Of a stretch of 64,000 bases of DNA, positions 22,508 through 31,816 are shown in pieces. The translations under genes were made by a program, and so were the position numbers. The DNA comes from Alteromonadaceae bacterium Bs31 (GTDB lineage Bacteria > Pseudomonadota > Gammaproteobacteria > Pseudomonadales > Cellvibrionaceae): contig FXAI01000006.1 of the NCBI GenBank assembly GCA_900177435.1, positions 1 to 64,000 of the forward strand, given 5' to 3'. Positions within the stretch are counted from its first letter, which is position 1, and the number at the start of each line of letters is the position of its first letter. The notes beneath the pieces were generated by a model. That model was given only the letters and a program-made list of their open reading frames with translations, had not been told where the DNA came from and searched no databases.

Positions 22508-24331
22508 ATGCGCTTACAACATTGGATCTCGTCATCATTTCATGTTTTATTCTATTGTCTGGTGCTATCGTTAGCGGCCTGTGGAGGGCAAGCGCTCACG
22601 CCGCAAGATGGCGACGGCGATACCACCAGTAGTTCGAGTAGCAGTTCAAGTAGTAGTTCAAGCTCCTCAAGTAGTTCTAGTTCTAGTTCTGGTAATACGA
22701 CCGGCAGCACCTCAAGTAGCTCATCCGGCAGTTCTTCCAGTAGCTCTACCAGCAGTTCTTCGAGTAGTTCGTCCAGTGGCTCTCTCATCAGTTCTTCGAG
22801 TAGCTCTTCCAGCAGTTCTTCGACGAGTTCCTCCACAAGTTCTTCAAGCAGCTCTTCGAATAGTTCTTCTTCCAGTTCTTCGAGCAGTTCCTCGAGTAGC
22901 TCATCCAGCAGTTCTAGCAGTAGCTCTTCGAGTAGTTCTTCAAGTAGCTCGTCCAGCTCTGGCTCTAGCGCCATGGGTGACCGCACGCGCGTTATTGTAA
23001 CTACAGACGGCGAGATAGATGACCAGGCGTCAATGGTAAGGTTTTTACTGTACTCCAATGAATTTGATGTAGAGGCGATTGTTAAAACGAGCTCGCAATA
23101 TCATTGGCAAGGGCATAAATGGCCGGGGGATTATTGGGAAGAGCCAATCTTCGAGGCTTATGCAGAGGTTCATTCCAACCTTATTAAACATGACCCTCGT
23201 TATCCAACAGTGGAGTACCTGGAGTCGATTACCAAGCTTGGTAATGTTTCAGATAATGCTGAGATGACTATAGAGACAGAGGGCTCGCAACATATAGCTG
23301 ATGTACTGCTGGATGAGACAGACAACCGGCCTATCTGGCTGCAAGCCTGGGGTGGGCCAAACAGTATTGCCCGAGCGCTCAAAACCATTGAAGAGCAGCA
23401 CCCGGAGAAAATGGAGACCGTGGCCAAAAAACTTCGTTTTTACTTTATCTGGGAGCAGGACAGCACTTTTCAAAAGTACATTCGCAATGCCTGGGCAAAG
23501 CCCTACAACATTCCAACCATTATTTCTGATCAGTTTATTACCTTCGGCTATTGGTGGCAGCGCTGGGATATGCCCGCAGAGCCAGCGTCCTACTTCAGTG
23601 AGCCTTGGATGCAGCAAAACATCTTTAAAAGTGATAACTCTTTAATTGCGTATTACAAAGAGAGAACGAAAGACAAGCTTGGCGGAAGAGAAGCGTTTAT
23701 GGGCGAAGGCGACTCTCCCTCGTTTATCCATCAAATACCCACGGGTTTGCGCAGCACAGAGTCTCCTAACTGGGGCGGATGGGGTGGTCGCTACGTGCAT
23801 ATACGGGAAAATACATGGCTCGATAAGGTGCCGGTTGATGGTTACAAATATCCTTCCGGCCGCTGGTATACCAGTACAGGTTGGGGGCGACAAAATTATG
23901 ATAGTGCTGAGCAGAGCAAGTTAGAGGAGTACTTTAAGCCAATTACACGTTGGGTTGGTGCCATCCAAAACGATTTTGCGGCCCGTGTAGATTGGAGCGA
24001 TAAACCCTATGATGAAGCAAACCACCAGCCGGTAGTTAAACTGGCACATGCGCTTAATTTTAAAGCGAAGCCCGGGGCGACAGTGGCGCTAAGCGCAGAA
24101 GGAACAAGCGACCCGGATGGTGATACTCTGGCTTACGCCTGGTGGCAGTATGAAGAAGCTGACAGCTACGATGGTAGCGTTGCAATTTCTAATGCAAACC
24201 AACAAGAAGCTGCCTTTGTTGTGCCTGCTGGTGCCGAGCCTGGCAAAACCATTCATATTATTTGTGAGGTTACCGACAATGGCAGCCCGCAATTAACACG
24301 CTACCAGCGAGTGGTTGTAGAGGTAGAGTAG
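22508..24331 (+). CDS. DUF1593 nucleoside-hydrolase-like lipoprotein
   Basis: A 607-residue lipoprotein (lipobox LAAC after MRLQHWISSSFHVLFYCLVL). A serine linker of about 120 residues (38-157, with a few G, T and N) is followed by a nucleoside-hydrolase-like domain of the DUF1593 family, annotated in Saccharophagus-type genomes as a cellulose-binding or nucleoside-hydrolase-like protein. The metal-site pattern is visible as VIVTTDGEIDDQASMVRFLL; other family blocks are WLQAWGGPNSIARAL, LRFYFIWEQDSTF and FMGEGDSPSFIHQIPTGL. The C-terminal 90 residues (TSDPDGDTLAYAWWQYEEAD ... VTDNGSPQLTRYQRVVVEVE) form an Ig-like sandwich. The substrate is not established; export to the surface and the linker imply an extracellular glycoside or glycan target rather than nucleosides. 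Confidence 0.85.
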   Translation: MRLQHWISSSFHVLFYCLVLSLAACGGQALTPQDGDGDTTSSSSSSSSSSSSSSSSSSSSSGNTTGSTSSSSSGSSSSSSTSSSSSSSSSGSLISSSSSSSSSSSTSSSTSSSSSSSNSSSSSSSSSSSSSSSSSSSSSSSSSSSSSSSSSGSSAMGDRTRVIVTTDGEIDDQASMVRFLLYSNEFDVEAIVKTSSQYHWQGHKWPGDYWEEPIFEAYAEVHSNLIKHDPRYPTVEYLESITKLGNVSDNAEMTIETEGSQHIADVLLDETDNRPIWLQAWGGPNSIARALKTIEEQHPEKMETVAKKLRFYFIWEQDSTFQKYIRNAWAKPYNIPTIISDQFITFGYWWQRWDMPAEPASYFSEPWMQQNIFKSDNSLIAYYKERTKDKLGGREAFMGEGDSPSFIHQIPTGLRSTESPNWGGWGGRYVHIRENTWLDKVPVDGYKYPSGRWYTSTGWGRQNYDSAEQSKLEEYFKPITRWVGAIQNDFAARVDWSDKPYDEANHQPVVKLAHALNFKAKPGATVALSAEGTSDPDGDTLAYAWWQYEEADSYDGSVAISNANQQEAAFVVPAGAEPGKTIHIICEVTDNGSPQLTRYQRVVVEVE

Positions 24332-24897
24332 CGTTACTTTGTTTGTTTTAGTGAGGCCGTTTTATATCTCTGGGTGCAGCAAGTGGGTGCCCAGTAGCGA
24401 CAGGCCTCAGGCCCGCTGCTAATGGCTCGGTAAAAACGAGCATTAGCAAGGCATTGGCACTAGGGCAGTTTGCTCTGCCCTTGGCCTGTAGTTGGTGTAA
24501 AAATGGATAGACGAAATTTATTTTTAGCCCTCTGCTCATCACTATTGGTATAAATACCTTCTTAACAGCCGCTGCCGTAGGGTGGTGCGCTTGTTAAGTT
24601 TTTTACTTAGCGATGCACGCCCAGGGCTATTTATGAGAAATAGCGCATTTTATGTGTGCTATTTTATTTTTTTGTAAAACGCCGCTGAGAGCGATACGGT
24701 CGATTGCCGCAAGGGGAATCTTAAAAAATATTTGGCAAAATAAATATTTGATTGGTAGTTCCTTAATTACTTACTTTATGCCCGGTGGGTTTCACTACGT
24801 CACATCTAATTGGCGCAACACTCTTTAGAATAAGCAAGTTATTGTGGTTACTCTCCGCAGATGCCACGCACAATTCTGTACTTTTTGGACTATTTCC
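24332..24897. other. intergenic region between DUF1593 and pectinesterase genes
   Basis: No convincing gene. A hairpin at 24418-24447 is listed separately. The region 24650-24800 is AT-rich and probably contains the pectinesterase promoter; no strong ribosome binding site precedes the chosen ATG. Confidence 0.4.
24418..24447. repeat. imperfect hairpin GCTAATGGCTCG / CGAGCATTAGC
   Basis: Stem of 11 pairs with one bulged base around the loop GTAAAAA. It lies 87 bases after the DUF1593 stop. No T run follows on either strand, so it is not a classic terminator, though it could protect the 3' end of the transcript. Confidence 0.5.
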
Positions 24898-26661
24898 ATG
24901 TTAGACAAAAACATTTTTATGCTGGCTCTGCTAAGCCTTGGGCTTGTTGCCTGTGGTGCCGCAGACGATATAGGGGTAGGTGTAGTGAATCAACCTGGCA
25001 ATGCATCAACAGGCGCTTCCAGTTCAAGTGGCAGTAGTTCTTCTGGCGGTAACTCTTCTAGTTCGAGCTCTTCAAGTACCAGCTCTTCCAGTTCCAGTTC
25101 ATCAACTACCAGTAGTTCAACCAGTTCAAGTTCTGGTGGTTTGCCTTCAGAGCCTCCTGCAAGTTCTTCAAGCTCTTCCTCCAGCTCTAGCTCTAGCTCA
25201 AACAGCTCCAGTTCTGGTGGCGGAAATGGCGTACTTATTCAGGAAGATGCTGCTGGTTTTTGTGGCCTGGACGGCACCATAGATTCAGACAATATTGGTT
25301 TTACTGGTAGTGGTTTTGCCAATTCGGATAACGCCGCTAATGCTAGTGTGGAGTGGAGTATTCGTTCGCAATTCGGTGGTAATTATATGCTGGAGTGGCG
25401 CTATGCCAATGGGTCGAGTAGTGATCGTTCGGCCACTTTAATTATTAACGGTTCGGTCGTTGAGCCCGTTGATTTTTCTGGTACGGGAGCATGGAGTAGC
25501 TGGACAACAGTAACTGCGAATATCGCTTTGGCAGCAGGTGAAAATAGTATACGGCTAATATCACAAGCCAATGAAGGCCTGGCGAATATTGATGCTCTAA
25601 GCGTAGTCGGTAACGACCTGCAAGCCGGAAGCTGTGAAATTACCAGTAGCAGTAGTTCAAGCTCTTCCAGCTCCAATAGCTCCAGTACTTCTGCAAGTAG
25701 TTCTTCGAGTGGTTCTTCCAGCTCGTCTTCCAGTAGCTCGTCTTCCAGTACAGGTGGCTCCGGCTCGGCAATGGACTGTAACAGTATTAGCGACCAAACA
25801 GTTATTGCGGTAGCACAGGATGGTTCCGGGGACTATTCCAGTATTAAGGCGGCGGTGGAATCCGTTTCCAGCTCGAATAAAACGCCAACACAAATTCGCA
25901 TTAAACCGGGAATTTACGAAGAAAAAATTGTGGTGGACAGGCCTTTTATTAATTTCTGTGGTGAAAGCGGTAAAGAGGCGCAAACAGTATTAACCCATAA
26001 TGAAACAGGTACGAGTACGGGTTATACCCTGTTGATTACGGCGAGTGACGTATCAATGGAAAATATGACTGTTCATAACACCGCACCGAAAAGCCAGGCG
26101 CCGGCACTTATGCTGAAAGGTAAGCGCATACAGTTTCGTGACTGTCGTATTCTAGGCCTGCAAGATACGCTTTATACCCATAGTGGTACGCAGTATTTTA
26201 AAAACTGCTATATAGAAGGGCGGGTGGATTACATTTTTGGCGGTGCTACGGCGGTTTTTGACGATTGTGAAATGCGCACGGTACAAAGTGGCTCTGCGGT
26301 TACGGCCCCCAGCGCGAGATCGGGCGATTTTGGTTTGGTGTTTCTCGGCGGTAAATTAACGGCTTCTTCAAATATCAGTAAGGGGTCGCAGTGGCTGTCT
26401 CGCCTTTGGAAGCCCGGAGGCGCAACGGCGTTTATTGGTACTGAGTTGGGTGATCATATTAAACCTGAAGGTTGGGGGCTTATGCGCCCGGCGGAGCAAA
26501 CTTTCGCGGACGCTAAGTTTGCTGAGTATTTGTCTACGGGGCCAGGTGCAAACCCGGCTGAGCGCATCTCCAGTGTGGGCCAGCTTTCTGATTCAGAAGC
26601 GGCGCTATACACGCTGGACAACATATTTAAAGCGTGGAGCCCAAGTTTCGCACAAGAGTAG
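24898..26661 (+). CDS. CE8 pectinesterase lipoprotein with pectin-type CBM
   Basis: Start set at the ATG at 24898, which gives the lipoprotein signal MLDKNIFMLALLSLGLVAC; the upstream in-frame start would add 18 non-signal residues. Order: Ser-rich linker, CBM35/6-like jelly roll (IQEDAAGFCGLDGTIDSDN ... LANIDALSV, mature residues about 115-250), second Ser linker, then a CE8 pectin methylesterase beta-helix. Catalytic blocks are LQDTLYTHSGTQYF and GRVDYIFGGATAVF, holding the acid/base and nucleophile aspartates, and LSRLWKPGG. It removes methyl esters from homogalacturonan outside the cell. The CBM is closely similar to two modules in the PL9 pectate lyase at 38.3-41.2 kb, suggesting a shared pectin-targeting module. 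No terminator is seen before the convergent LysR gene. Confidence 0.92.
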   Translation: MLDKNIFMLALLSLGLVACGAADDIGVGVVNQPGNASTGASSSSGSSSSGGNSSSSSSSSTSSSSSSSSTTSSSTSSSSGGLPSEPPASSSSSSSSSSSSSNSSSSGGGNGVLIQEDAAGFCGLDGTIDSDNIGFTGSGFANSDNAANASVEWSIRSQFGGNYMLEWRYANGSSSDRSATLIINGSVVEPVDFSGTGAWSSWTTVTANIALAAGENSIRLISQANEGLANIDALSVVGNDLQAGSCEITSSSSSSSSSSNSSSTSASSSSSGSSSSSSSSSSSSTGGSGSAMDCNSISDQTVIAVAQDGSGDYSSIKAAVESVSSSNKTPTQIRIKPGIYEEKIVVDRPFINFCGESGKEAQTVLTHNETGTSTGYTLLITASDVSMENMTVHNTAPKSQAPALMLKGKRIQFRDCRILGLQDTLYTHSGTQYFKNCYIEGRVDYIFGGATAVFDDCEMRTVQSGSAVTAPSARSGDFGLVFLGGKLTASSNISKGSQWLSRLWKPGGATAFIGTELGDHIKPEGWGLMRPAEQTFADAKFAEYLSTGPGANPAERISSVGQLSDSEAALYTLDNIFKAWSPSFAQE

Positions 26662-26678
26662 CCTTTGTGCTTTTTCTT

Positions 26679-27587
26679 TTAGCTTAACAGGCCCCATGGT
26701 GGAAGTTGCGAAAACTGTGCCTGCATAAATTTTACCAGTACGCGAATGCGCTCTGATAAATGCCGGTTGGGTGGGTACAGCAGGTTTAGGCTCAAGGGGC
26801 TTGCCTGGTACTGCGGCAATATACGTACAAGGCGCCCGCATTGTAATTCGCGCCCTGCAATAAAGGTTGGCAGTAAGGCTACGCCCAGGTGTTTAAGCGC
26901 TGCCTCGCAGAGTATTTCGCCATTGTTTGAGCACAATACCCCCTTAACCTGAACATTCACGCCGCCCTCTGGCCCAAGTAGTTTCCAGCGGTTGCCAGCG
27001 GGTAAATTACCGTAATGTAAACAGGGGGTTTTCTTTAAATCCTGAATGCTGTTTGTGGGGTGTTGCTGTGCAAATTGTGGTGAGGCACACAGGATACGCG
27101 GCATCGCTAAAATAGTGTGTTCTATGAGTGACAGCGAGTCGCTAGGCTCGCCAATGCGAACTGTCATGTCAAAGCCATTGGCCACCGGGTCGATGAGTTC
27201 GTCGCTTAATACCAGTTGCACGCGAATATTGGGGTAGGCCTCCATAAAGGCCACAATGGCTTTACCAAGGTAGAGGGTGCCGAAGCTCATGGGTGCGTTG
27301 ATTTTTATCTCGCCTGTGGGTTTTTCGTTTTCCGACAGCACCAGCCGTTCTGTGTCTTCCACATCATTCAAAATTGCTTTTACCCGTTGTAAGTAGGCCT
27401 GGCCAATGGGCGTGAGGCTTACTTTGCGGGTGGTACGGTTTAGCAGGGTGCTAGAGAGGTGGTCTTCCAGTTGTATCACCAGGCGGTTTACCTGGGAGCG
27501 CGACAGGCCCATATCTCTGGCCGCTGCTGCGAAGCTACCCTTACTTGCCACATTGGCGAATGCATTCATCGCAGTGAATTTATCCAT
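26679..27587 (-). CDS. LysR-family transcriptional regulator
   Basis: Start taken at the ATG at 27587 (MDKFTAMNAFANVASKGSFA), the usual position 10-15 residues before the helix-turn-helix; the earlier in-frame ATG adds 21 basic residues not typical of the family. About 302 residues. The N-terminal winged helix (AAARDMGLSRSQVNRLVIQL then EDHLSSTLLNRTTRKVSLT) is followed by the periplasmic-binding-protein-like effector domain (GEIKINAPMSFGTLYLGK ... DMTVRIGEPSDSLSL). The sequence type is the CrgA/DsdC-like group with LNRTTRKVSLTPIGQ. It is divergent from the pirin gene with about 140 bases between starts, the classic layout for a LysR regulator acting on its neighbour. Confidence 0.9.
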   Translation of the reverse strand: MDKFTAMNAFANVASKGSFAAAARDMGLSRSQVNRLVIQLEDHLSSTLLNRTTRKVSLTPIGQAYLQRVKAILNDVEDTERLVLSENEKPTGEIKINAPMSFGTLYLGKAIVAFMEAYPNIRVQLVLSDELIDPVANGFDMTVRIGEPSDSLSLIEHTILAMPRILCASPQFAQQHPTNSIQDLKKTPCLHYGNLPAGNRWKLLGPEGGVNVQVKGVLCSNNGEILCEAALKHLGVALLPTFIAGRELQCGRLVRILPQYQASPLSLNLLYPPNRHLSERIRVLVKFMQAQFSQLPPWGLLS

Positions 27588-27724
27588 GGTAAGTCTGCCC
27601 CTGTGTTTGGCCTTTTTGGCGATTTGCGTGTGTCGCAGATTATAAGACAATGGTGCATGTAAATGGCATATTGTCTCTTTATATTGGCGTGATTATGATG
27701 TCCTCACGAACTAAGGAGGCTAAA

Positions 27725-28435
27725 ATGATTATTCGACGAGCAGCAGACAGGGGCGTGGCCAATTTCGATTGGCTCAACTCCCACCATACTTTTTCTTTTG
27801 GTCATTACTACGACCCTCGGCATATGGGCTTTGGTCCCTTGCGCGTAATTAACGACGACACAGTGGATGCTGGCGCGGGTTTCCCCCCTCACGGCCACGC
27901 TGATATGGAGATTGTGTCTTATGTGGTGGCGGGTGGTTTGGAGCATAAAGACAGTATTGGCAGCGGCTCGCTTATCTTGCCTGGGGATGTTCAGCGTATG
28001 TCCGCCGGCAAGGGCATACGCCACAGTGAATACAATACCTCCAAAACTGAGCGGGTGCGCTTCCTGCAGATCTGGGTAGTACCCGAGACAAAAGGTATCG
28101 CCCCCGGGTATGAACAAAAGCATTTTTTTGAAAGTGCACAAGATGAGGGTGTGCTTAAGCTGGTGGGTAGCCGCCAAGGAAGAGAGGGTTCAATCACTAT
28201 TCATCAGGACGTGGATTTGTACGCAGCCAGAGTTAAGGAGGAGGGTGCAAGTTTGAATTTTGACGCTAGAGAGGGACGCAAAGTGTGGGTGCAAATGGTT
28301 AATGGTGAGCTTTCTTTAAATGGCGAGGTGGTAAAGGAGGGAGATGGCATCGCCTTTGAGGGAGCACAAACATTGCATTTTGGCCAGGCAAAAAATGCCG
28401 AGTTTTTGTTGTTCGATATGACGGGCAGCTATTAA
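27725..28435 (+). CDS. pirin-family protein
   Basis: Start set at 27725 because of the strong ribosome binding site AAGGAGG (27713-27719); upstream in-frame starts would lengthen the protein by 25 residues without homology. The 236-residue protein shows the bicupin pirin N-terminal block: MIIRRAADRGVANFDWLNSH, HHTFSFGHYYDPRHMGFG, FPPHGHADMEIVSYVVAGGL, the metal ligands H-x-H and E, and ISAGKGIRHSEYN-like SAGKGIRHSEYNTS. Family members are iron-binding cupins; some bacterial ones have quercetin dioxygenase activity and others modulate central metabolism. The substrate here is unknown. Probably regulated by the divergent LysR protein. Confidence 0.92.
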   Translation: MIIRRAADRGVANFDWLNSHHTFSFGHYYDPRHMGFGPLRVINDDTVDAGAGFPPHGHADMEIVSYVVAGGLEHKDSIGSGSLILPGDVQRMSAGKGIRHSEYNTSKTERVRFLQIWVVPETKGIAPGYEQKHFFESAQDEGVLKLVGSRQGREGSITIHQDVDLYAARVKEEGASLNFDAREGRKVWVQMVNGELSLNGEVVKEGDGIAFEGAQTLHFGQAKNAEFLLFDMTGSY

Positions 28436-28528
28436 GCGCTACTTGTTTCACGCTGCCATGCAAGCAGGCTGCAATTTTGCCCTCAATAGGGCGGCTCACA
28501 CCGCTGTTTTACACCGTGAATGCTTAAT

Positions 28529-28566
28529 TGTCACGAGTGAATTAAATGAATAATTCACTCGTGACA
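28529..28566. terminator. bidirectional terminator hairpin
   Basis: TGTCACGAGTGAATT-aaatgaat-AATTCACTCGTGACA, a 15-base perfect inverted repeat between the convergent pirin and helicase genes. Flanked by AT-rich DNA; the T tract is short on both sides. Confidence 0.65.
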
Positions 28567-28574
28567 TTTATGTG

Positions 28575-29924
28575 TTAGCTCTGCGGTTTTCTACGCTTTA
28601 GGGGAGCCGTTCCGTCTCCAAGGGAAACTCTGGCTTCTGGCTTTCTTGTTTTATCGGCGCCAGAACTTGTTGGTGTTTTCGCTTTTTTAGTGGTGGTTTT
28701 TTTATTGCCTTTAGCGGCTGCCTGTTTATTTTTTTTCTTTTTCGGCCCGGCTGCCTTGCCGGAGCTTTTAAGTTTTTTGGGGCCTTTGTAGTTGGCTTCC
28801 AGGCCTTTTACGGTTCTTGGGCTCAAGCGTATTTTTAAATAGCGCTCAATTCTCGACATACCGTTCCATTCGCTGGGCCCAACCAGGGTAATGGCAAGGC
28901 CTTGCTTGTCTGCCCGCCCGGTGCGGCCAATACGGTGTACGTGCTCATCGCCAGAGTAGGCAATGGTGAAGTTGATAACCAGGTCGATATCGCTGATATC
29001 CAGCCCTCGAGCTGCTACATCTGTGGCCACCAGCACGCGAATTTTCCCGTCCCTAAAACGGTTAAGCACTTGTTTTCTTTGGTTTTGTTCTACTTCGCCG
29101 TGAATGTATTCGGAGACCAGCTTATTTGCGCGTAGCAGGTTGCTTACCTTCTGGCACTCCAGGCGTGTAGAGCAGAACACGATCACCCGCGATGCATTTT
29201 CCTCTTCCACCAGCTTAACAATCAGCTTTTCTTTGTGGCGGTCGTCGTCGGCCAGTACCCGTTGTTGGGTGATATTGCTGTGCCCGTCTCTAAGGTCGTC
29301 TATTTGAATGCGCTCTGGGTTTTGTAACAGCCCGCTAATACCGCCTATACCTTTGTGTTTAAGGGTGGCGGAAAACAGCAGGTTCTGCCGCTCGGTTTTG
29401 CAGGCTTCGGCAATAAGTAACATGGCGTCTTTGAAGCCCATATCGAGCATGCGGTCGGACTCATCCAGCACCAGCACTTCCAGGTCTGTGAAGTCGGTAT
29501 TGCCGTTTTTGATGTGTTCCACCAAACGCCCCGGTGTGGCCACCAGAAACTCCGGGTTTCTTCGCAGCGTGGCTACCTGGTGTTTGTAGGCTTCGCCGCC
29601 CATAATTCTGCCTATTTTCAGCTGCGTGAAAGCGGCGAATTTCTCAAAGGCTTTTTCGGTTTGTAAAGCCAGCTCCCTTGTGGGTACCAGTATTAAGGCC
29701 CGAGTAGAGGTTTTTGGTTGGTGGTCCAACAAAAAGCGGTGAAGCACGGGCAGCAAAAACGCAGCTGTTTTACCACTGCCGGTGCGCGCAGAGACCATTA
29801 AGTCGCCGCCTTTCATTGCTGCGGGTATGGTATGTATCTGCACATCGGTAGCCTCGGTAAACGCGAGTTTATCCAAGGCTTTGTTGAGTGCAGGGTGCAA
29901 GTCAAACTGGCTGAAGTCTGTCAT
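28575..29924 (-). CDS. DEAD-box RNA helicase, SrmB/RhlE-like
   Basis: A 449-residue ATP-dependent RNA helicase. Motifs in order: Q motif region (ATDVQIHTIPAAMKG), I SARTGSGKTAAFLLP, Ia PTRELALQ, Ib TPGRL, II DESDRMLDMGF, III SAT, IV VIVFCSTR, V ATDVAARGLDI and VI HRIGRTGRA. Motif II is DESD rather than DEAD. The C-terminal 80 residues are very lysine-rich (PKKKKNKQAAAKGNKKTTTK), a basic RNA-binding tail as in SrmB. It probably acts in ribosome assembly or mRNA turnover. The DUF3010 gene lies only a few bases upstream on the same strand, so the two may be co-transcribed. Confidence 0.92.
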   Translation of the reverse strand: MTDFSQFDLHPALNKALDKLAFTEATDVQIHTIPAAMKGGDLMVSARTGSGKTAAFLLPVLHRFLLDHQPKTSTRALILVPTRELALQTEKAFEKFAAFTQLKIGRIMGGEAYKHQVATLRRNPEFLVATPGRLVEHIKNGNTDFTDLEVLVLDESDRMLDMGFKDAMLLIAEACKTERQNLLFSATLKHKGIGGISGLLQNPERIQIDDLRDGHSNITQQRVLADDDRHKEKLIVKLVEEENASRVIVFCSTRLECQKVSNLLRANKLVSEYIHGEVEQNQRKQVLNRFRDGKIRVLVATDVAARGLDISDIDLVINFTIAYSGDEHVHRIGRTGRADKQGLAITLVGPSEWNGMSRIERYLKIRLSPRTVKGLEANYKGPKKLKSSGKAAGPKKKKNKQAAAKGNKKTTTKKAKTPTSSGADKTRKPEARVSLGDGTAPLKRRKPQS

Positions 29925-29928
29925 CTGT

Positions 29929-30366
29929 TTATACGGTTTTCTTAACTTCGATAATGGCGACGTAGGCAGTTATAAAAGCGGCTTCCTGAAAAGCTTTTAG
30001 CTCTGTTTCTGAGAAGGCGATAGGCAGTGGCTGAGCTTTTAGTAGCTCCTTGCTGCGAGAGGCAGGCATAAGCTCTACTTCTGTGTTTTCGATCAACTGG
30101 ATGGCGGCTTCCATTTTGAAACCGTCGGCGCCACCGGCAAATTTGCCCTTTTTGAGCCGTTCTTTAATCACGATTTTGTTTATTTGGTAGTCTTCGGCCA
30201 GTTTTGCCACGGTCGCCTGAAAGGCGCGTAAGCCTTCGCTGGTATCGGGGTCTTTCAATACCACGCTGCGTACACGACAATCTGATATTTCAAATAAGCC
30301 CTTGCTGCCACTCAGCAGGCAGATAACGGCCTCTTTACCTTTAATTTCTATACCACAAACTTTCAT
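29929..30366 (-). CDS. DUF3010 family protein
   Basis: Start placed at 30366 (MKVCGIEIKGKEAVICLLSG), which matches how this family begins; the longer in-frame start adds ten residues. A 145-residue cytoplasmic protein of the DUF3010 family, found mainly in gammaproteobacteria. The N-terminal beta-strands (KVCGIEIKGKEAVICLLSG ... KIVIKERLKKGKFAGG) and the C-terminal helix (ELKAFQEAAFITAYVAI) suggest an RNase H-like or RuvC-like fold, but that is a guess from pattern only. Function unknown. Four bases separate its stop from the helicase start. Confidence 0.85.
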   Translation of the reverse strand: MKVCGIEIKGKEAVICLLSGSKGLFEISDCRVRSVVLKDPDTSEGLRAFQATVAKLAEDYQINKIVIKERLKKGKFAGGADGFKMEAAIQLIENTEVELMPASRSKELLKAQPLPIAFSETELKAFQEAAFITAYVAIIEVKKTV

Positions 30367-30690
30367 TTTTGAACCTGTTAGAGAAGGCGGCGCCAAAGTC
30401 TGTGTGGCGTCGCTTTTGAGTTGCTGCGGATGATACAGGAGTTGTTTCCGCTTGGCATTAGCGGTACTGGCTGGTGGCGCCGGATTGGGCCGGAGAACCG
30501 GGGCTCGATAACGTGGGTTCGAGAACGGGGAGTAGTAAGCACCAAAAATGACAACTTTAGTGCCTGTAACCTTGCATAAGCTGCAGGCGGGGGCCTTGCT
30601 ACTGGGTATACTGTGCGCTTATAGGGGCTTTGACTGTGCATCGGCGTGCAGTGACGGGCGACGCTTAGCCGGTTTTTGGAGGAAATTGCT
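30367..30690. other. divergent intergenic region
   Basis: Holds the promoters of the DUF3010-helicase pair and of the RNase HI-yaeQ group. GC-rich around 30470-30540 with repeated CCGGAGAACCGGGG-like sequence. No gene seen. Confidence 0.35.
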
Positions 30691-31185
30691 TTGATACTGT
30701 TTACCGATGGCAGCGTACACGCGGCCTCGGGTATAGGTTACGGTGCCTGTTTATGGGTTGAAGATTGCAGCGCGCCTATCGACACTGTAAAAAGTGAGGT
30801 TCAGCTGAAGCAATTTCGCCATACCAGTTCAAGCCGCCTTGAGCTGCAAGCATTACTGTGGGCGCTTGGTGACTGGCTTGAGAATCACGCTGGTGAGCAG
30901 GCTTTTATTGAGTGCTATACCGACTCACAAACCATTGTTGCTTTGCCCCAGCGGCGGGCAAAATTGGAGGCGAATAACTTTTGCTCGAACAAGGGTGTGC
31001 TGCTGAGTAATGCCGACTTATACCAACAGTTTTATGCGCTAATGGATAACATTGCCCATAAAAATATTCCTTGCAAACTGATAAAGATCGCAGGGCATCA
31101 GGCACAAAAAAATAAAACGCCTCTGGATCATTTGTTTACGCTGGTAGACAAAGCTGCGAGAAACGCAGTTCGCAATATCGCGTAG
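30691..31185 (+). CDS. RNase HI-like protein
   Basis: The start is a TTG at 30691, eight bases after GGAGG at 30678-30682, giving MILFTDGSVHAASGIGYGAC. About 164 residues. The four acidic residues of RNase HI are visible: Asp6 in FTDGS, Glu in SSRLELQALLWAL, Asp in CYTDSQTIV and Asp in LVDKAARNAV, with the conserved histidine region KIAGHQAQ. It should cleave RNA in RNA-DNA hybrids. It is likely a second, divergent RNase H rather than the main rnhA, since the classic basic handle region is reduced and the sequence is diverged. YaeQ follows after 28 bases, so they are probably one transcript. Confidence 0.85.
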   Translation: MILFTDGSVHAASGIGYGACLWVEDCSAPIDTVKSEVQLKQFRHTSSSRLELQALLWALGDWLENHAGEQAFIECYTDSQTIVALPQRRAKLEANNFCSNKGVLLSNADLYQQFYALMDNIAHKNIPCKLIKIAGHQAQKNKTPLDHLFTLVDKAARNAVRNIA

Positions 31186-31213
31186 GTGGTTACACACACT
31201 AGTTGGAAACACT

Positions 31214-31747
31214 ATGGCTTTAAGCTCTACTATTTATAAATTCACTATTACTCTTTCGGATTTAAACCGTGATTATTACCAGGCACTTAATTTAACGGTG
31301 GCTTTGCACCCCAGTGAAAACACTCAGCGCATGATGGCGAGAGTGCTGGCGTATTGTTTACACGCAGATGAACACCTTCAGTTTACTAAAGGCCTTTCTA
31401 CCCCGGAAGAACCGGATATTTGGTGTAAGACACTTGATGGTCAAACCCTTAGCTGGATAGAAATTGGAGAGCCCGCCGCAGATAAACTAAAAAAAGCCAG
31501 TCGTGTGGCGAAAGAGGTTTGGGTGTATACCTTTAATAGCAAATCGGCGGTATGGTGGCAGCAGGAGCAAGCTAAAATTTCGCCTCTTGCGGTGTATGTA
31601 AGGCAATTTAACTGGCCAGAAATTGAAACTCTTTCGGCAATGTTAGAACGCAAGATGGAAATGTCGGTAACTGTCTCTGGTGATGCGGCCTTTGTCGCTT
31701 GTGATAAGGGTGAATGTGAAGTGCATTGGCAGGTATTGCAGGATTAA
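31214..31747 (+). CDS. yaeQ: YaeQ family protein
   Basis: A 177-residue protein of the YaeQ family, a PD-(D/E)XK-like fold. It starts MALSSTIYKFTITLSDLNRD and shows the family blocks LTVALHPSENTQRMMARVLA, GLSTPEEPDIWCKTLDGQTL, WIEIGEPAADKLKKAS and VYVRQFNW. The E-P-D...E...K residues of the nuclease-like core are present (EEPDIW, WIEIG, KK). The biological role is not settled. Located between the RNase HI-like gene and yajD. Confidence 0.93.
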   Translation: MALSSTIYKFTITLSDLNRDYYQALNLTVALHPSENTQRMMARVLAYCLHADEHLQFTKGLSTPEEPDIWCKTLDGQTLSWIEIGEPAADKLKKASRVAKEVWVYTFNSKSAVWWQQEQAKISPLAVYVRQFNWPEIETLSAMLERKMEMSVTVSGDAAFVACDKGECEVHWQVLQD

Positions 31748-31816
31748 AAGTGCTTACATGGCTTTACCTTGGCTTATTAAATAGCACGTAAATCAATTAT
31801 ATTTTGGAGGCAAACT

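Noticed and set aside
22552..23058. Minus-strand open frame rich in EELLEELLEE
   Set aside because: Antisense shadow of the serine linker of the DUF1593 gene.
24348..24542. Minus-strand 64-codon frame between the DUF1593 and pectinesterase genes
   Set aside because: No ribosome binding site, composition not protein-like, and it spans a hairpin.
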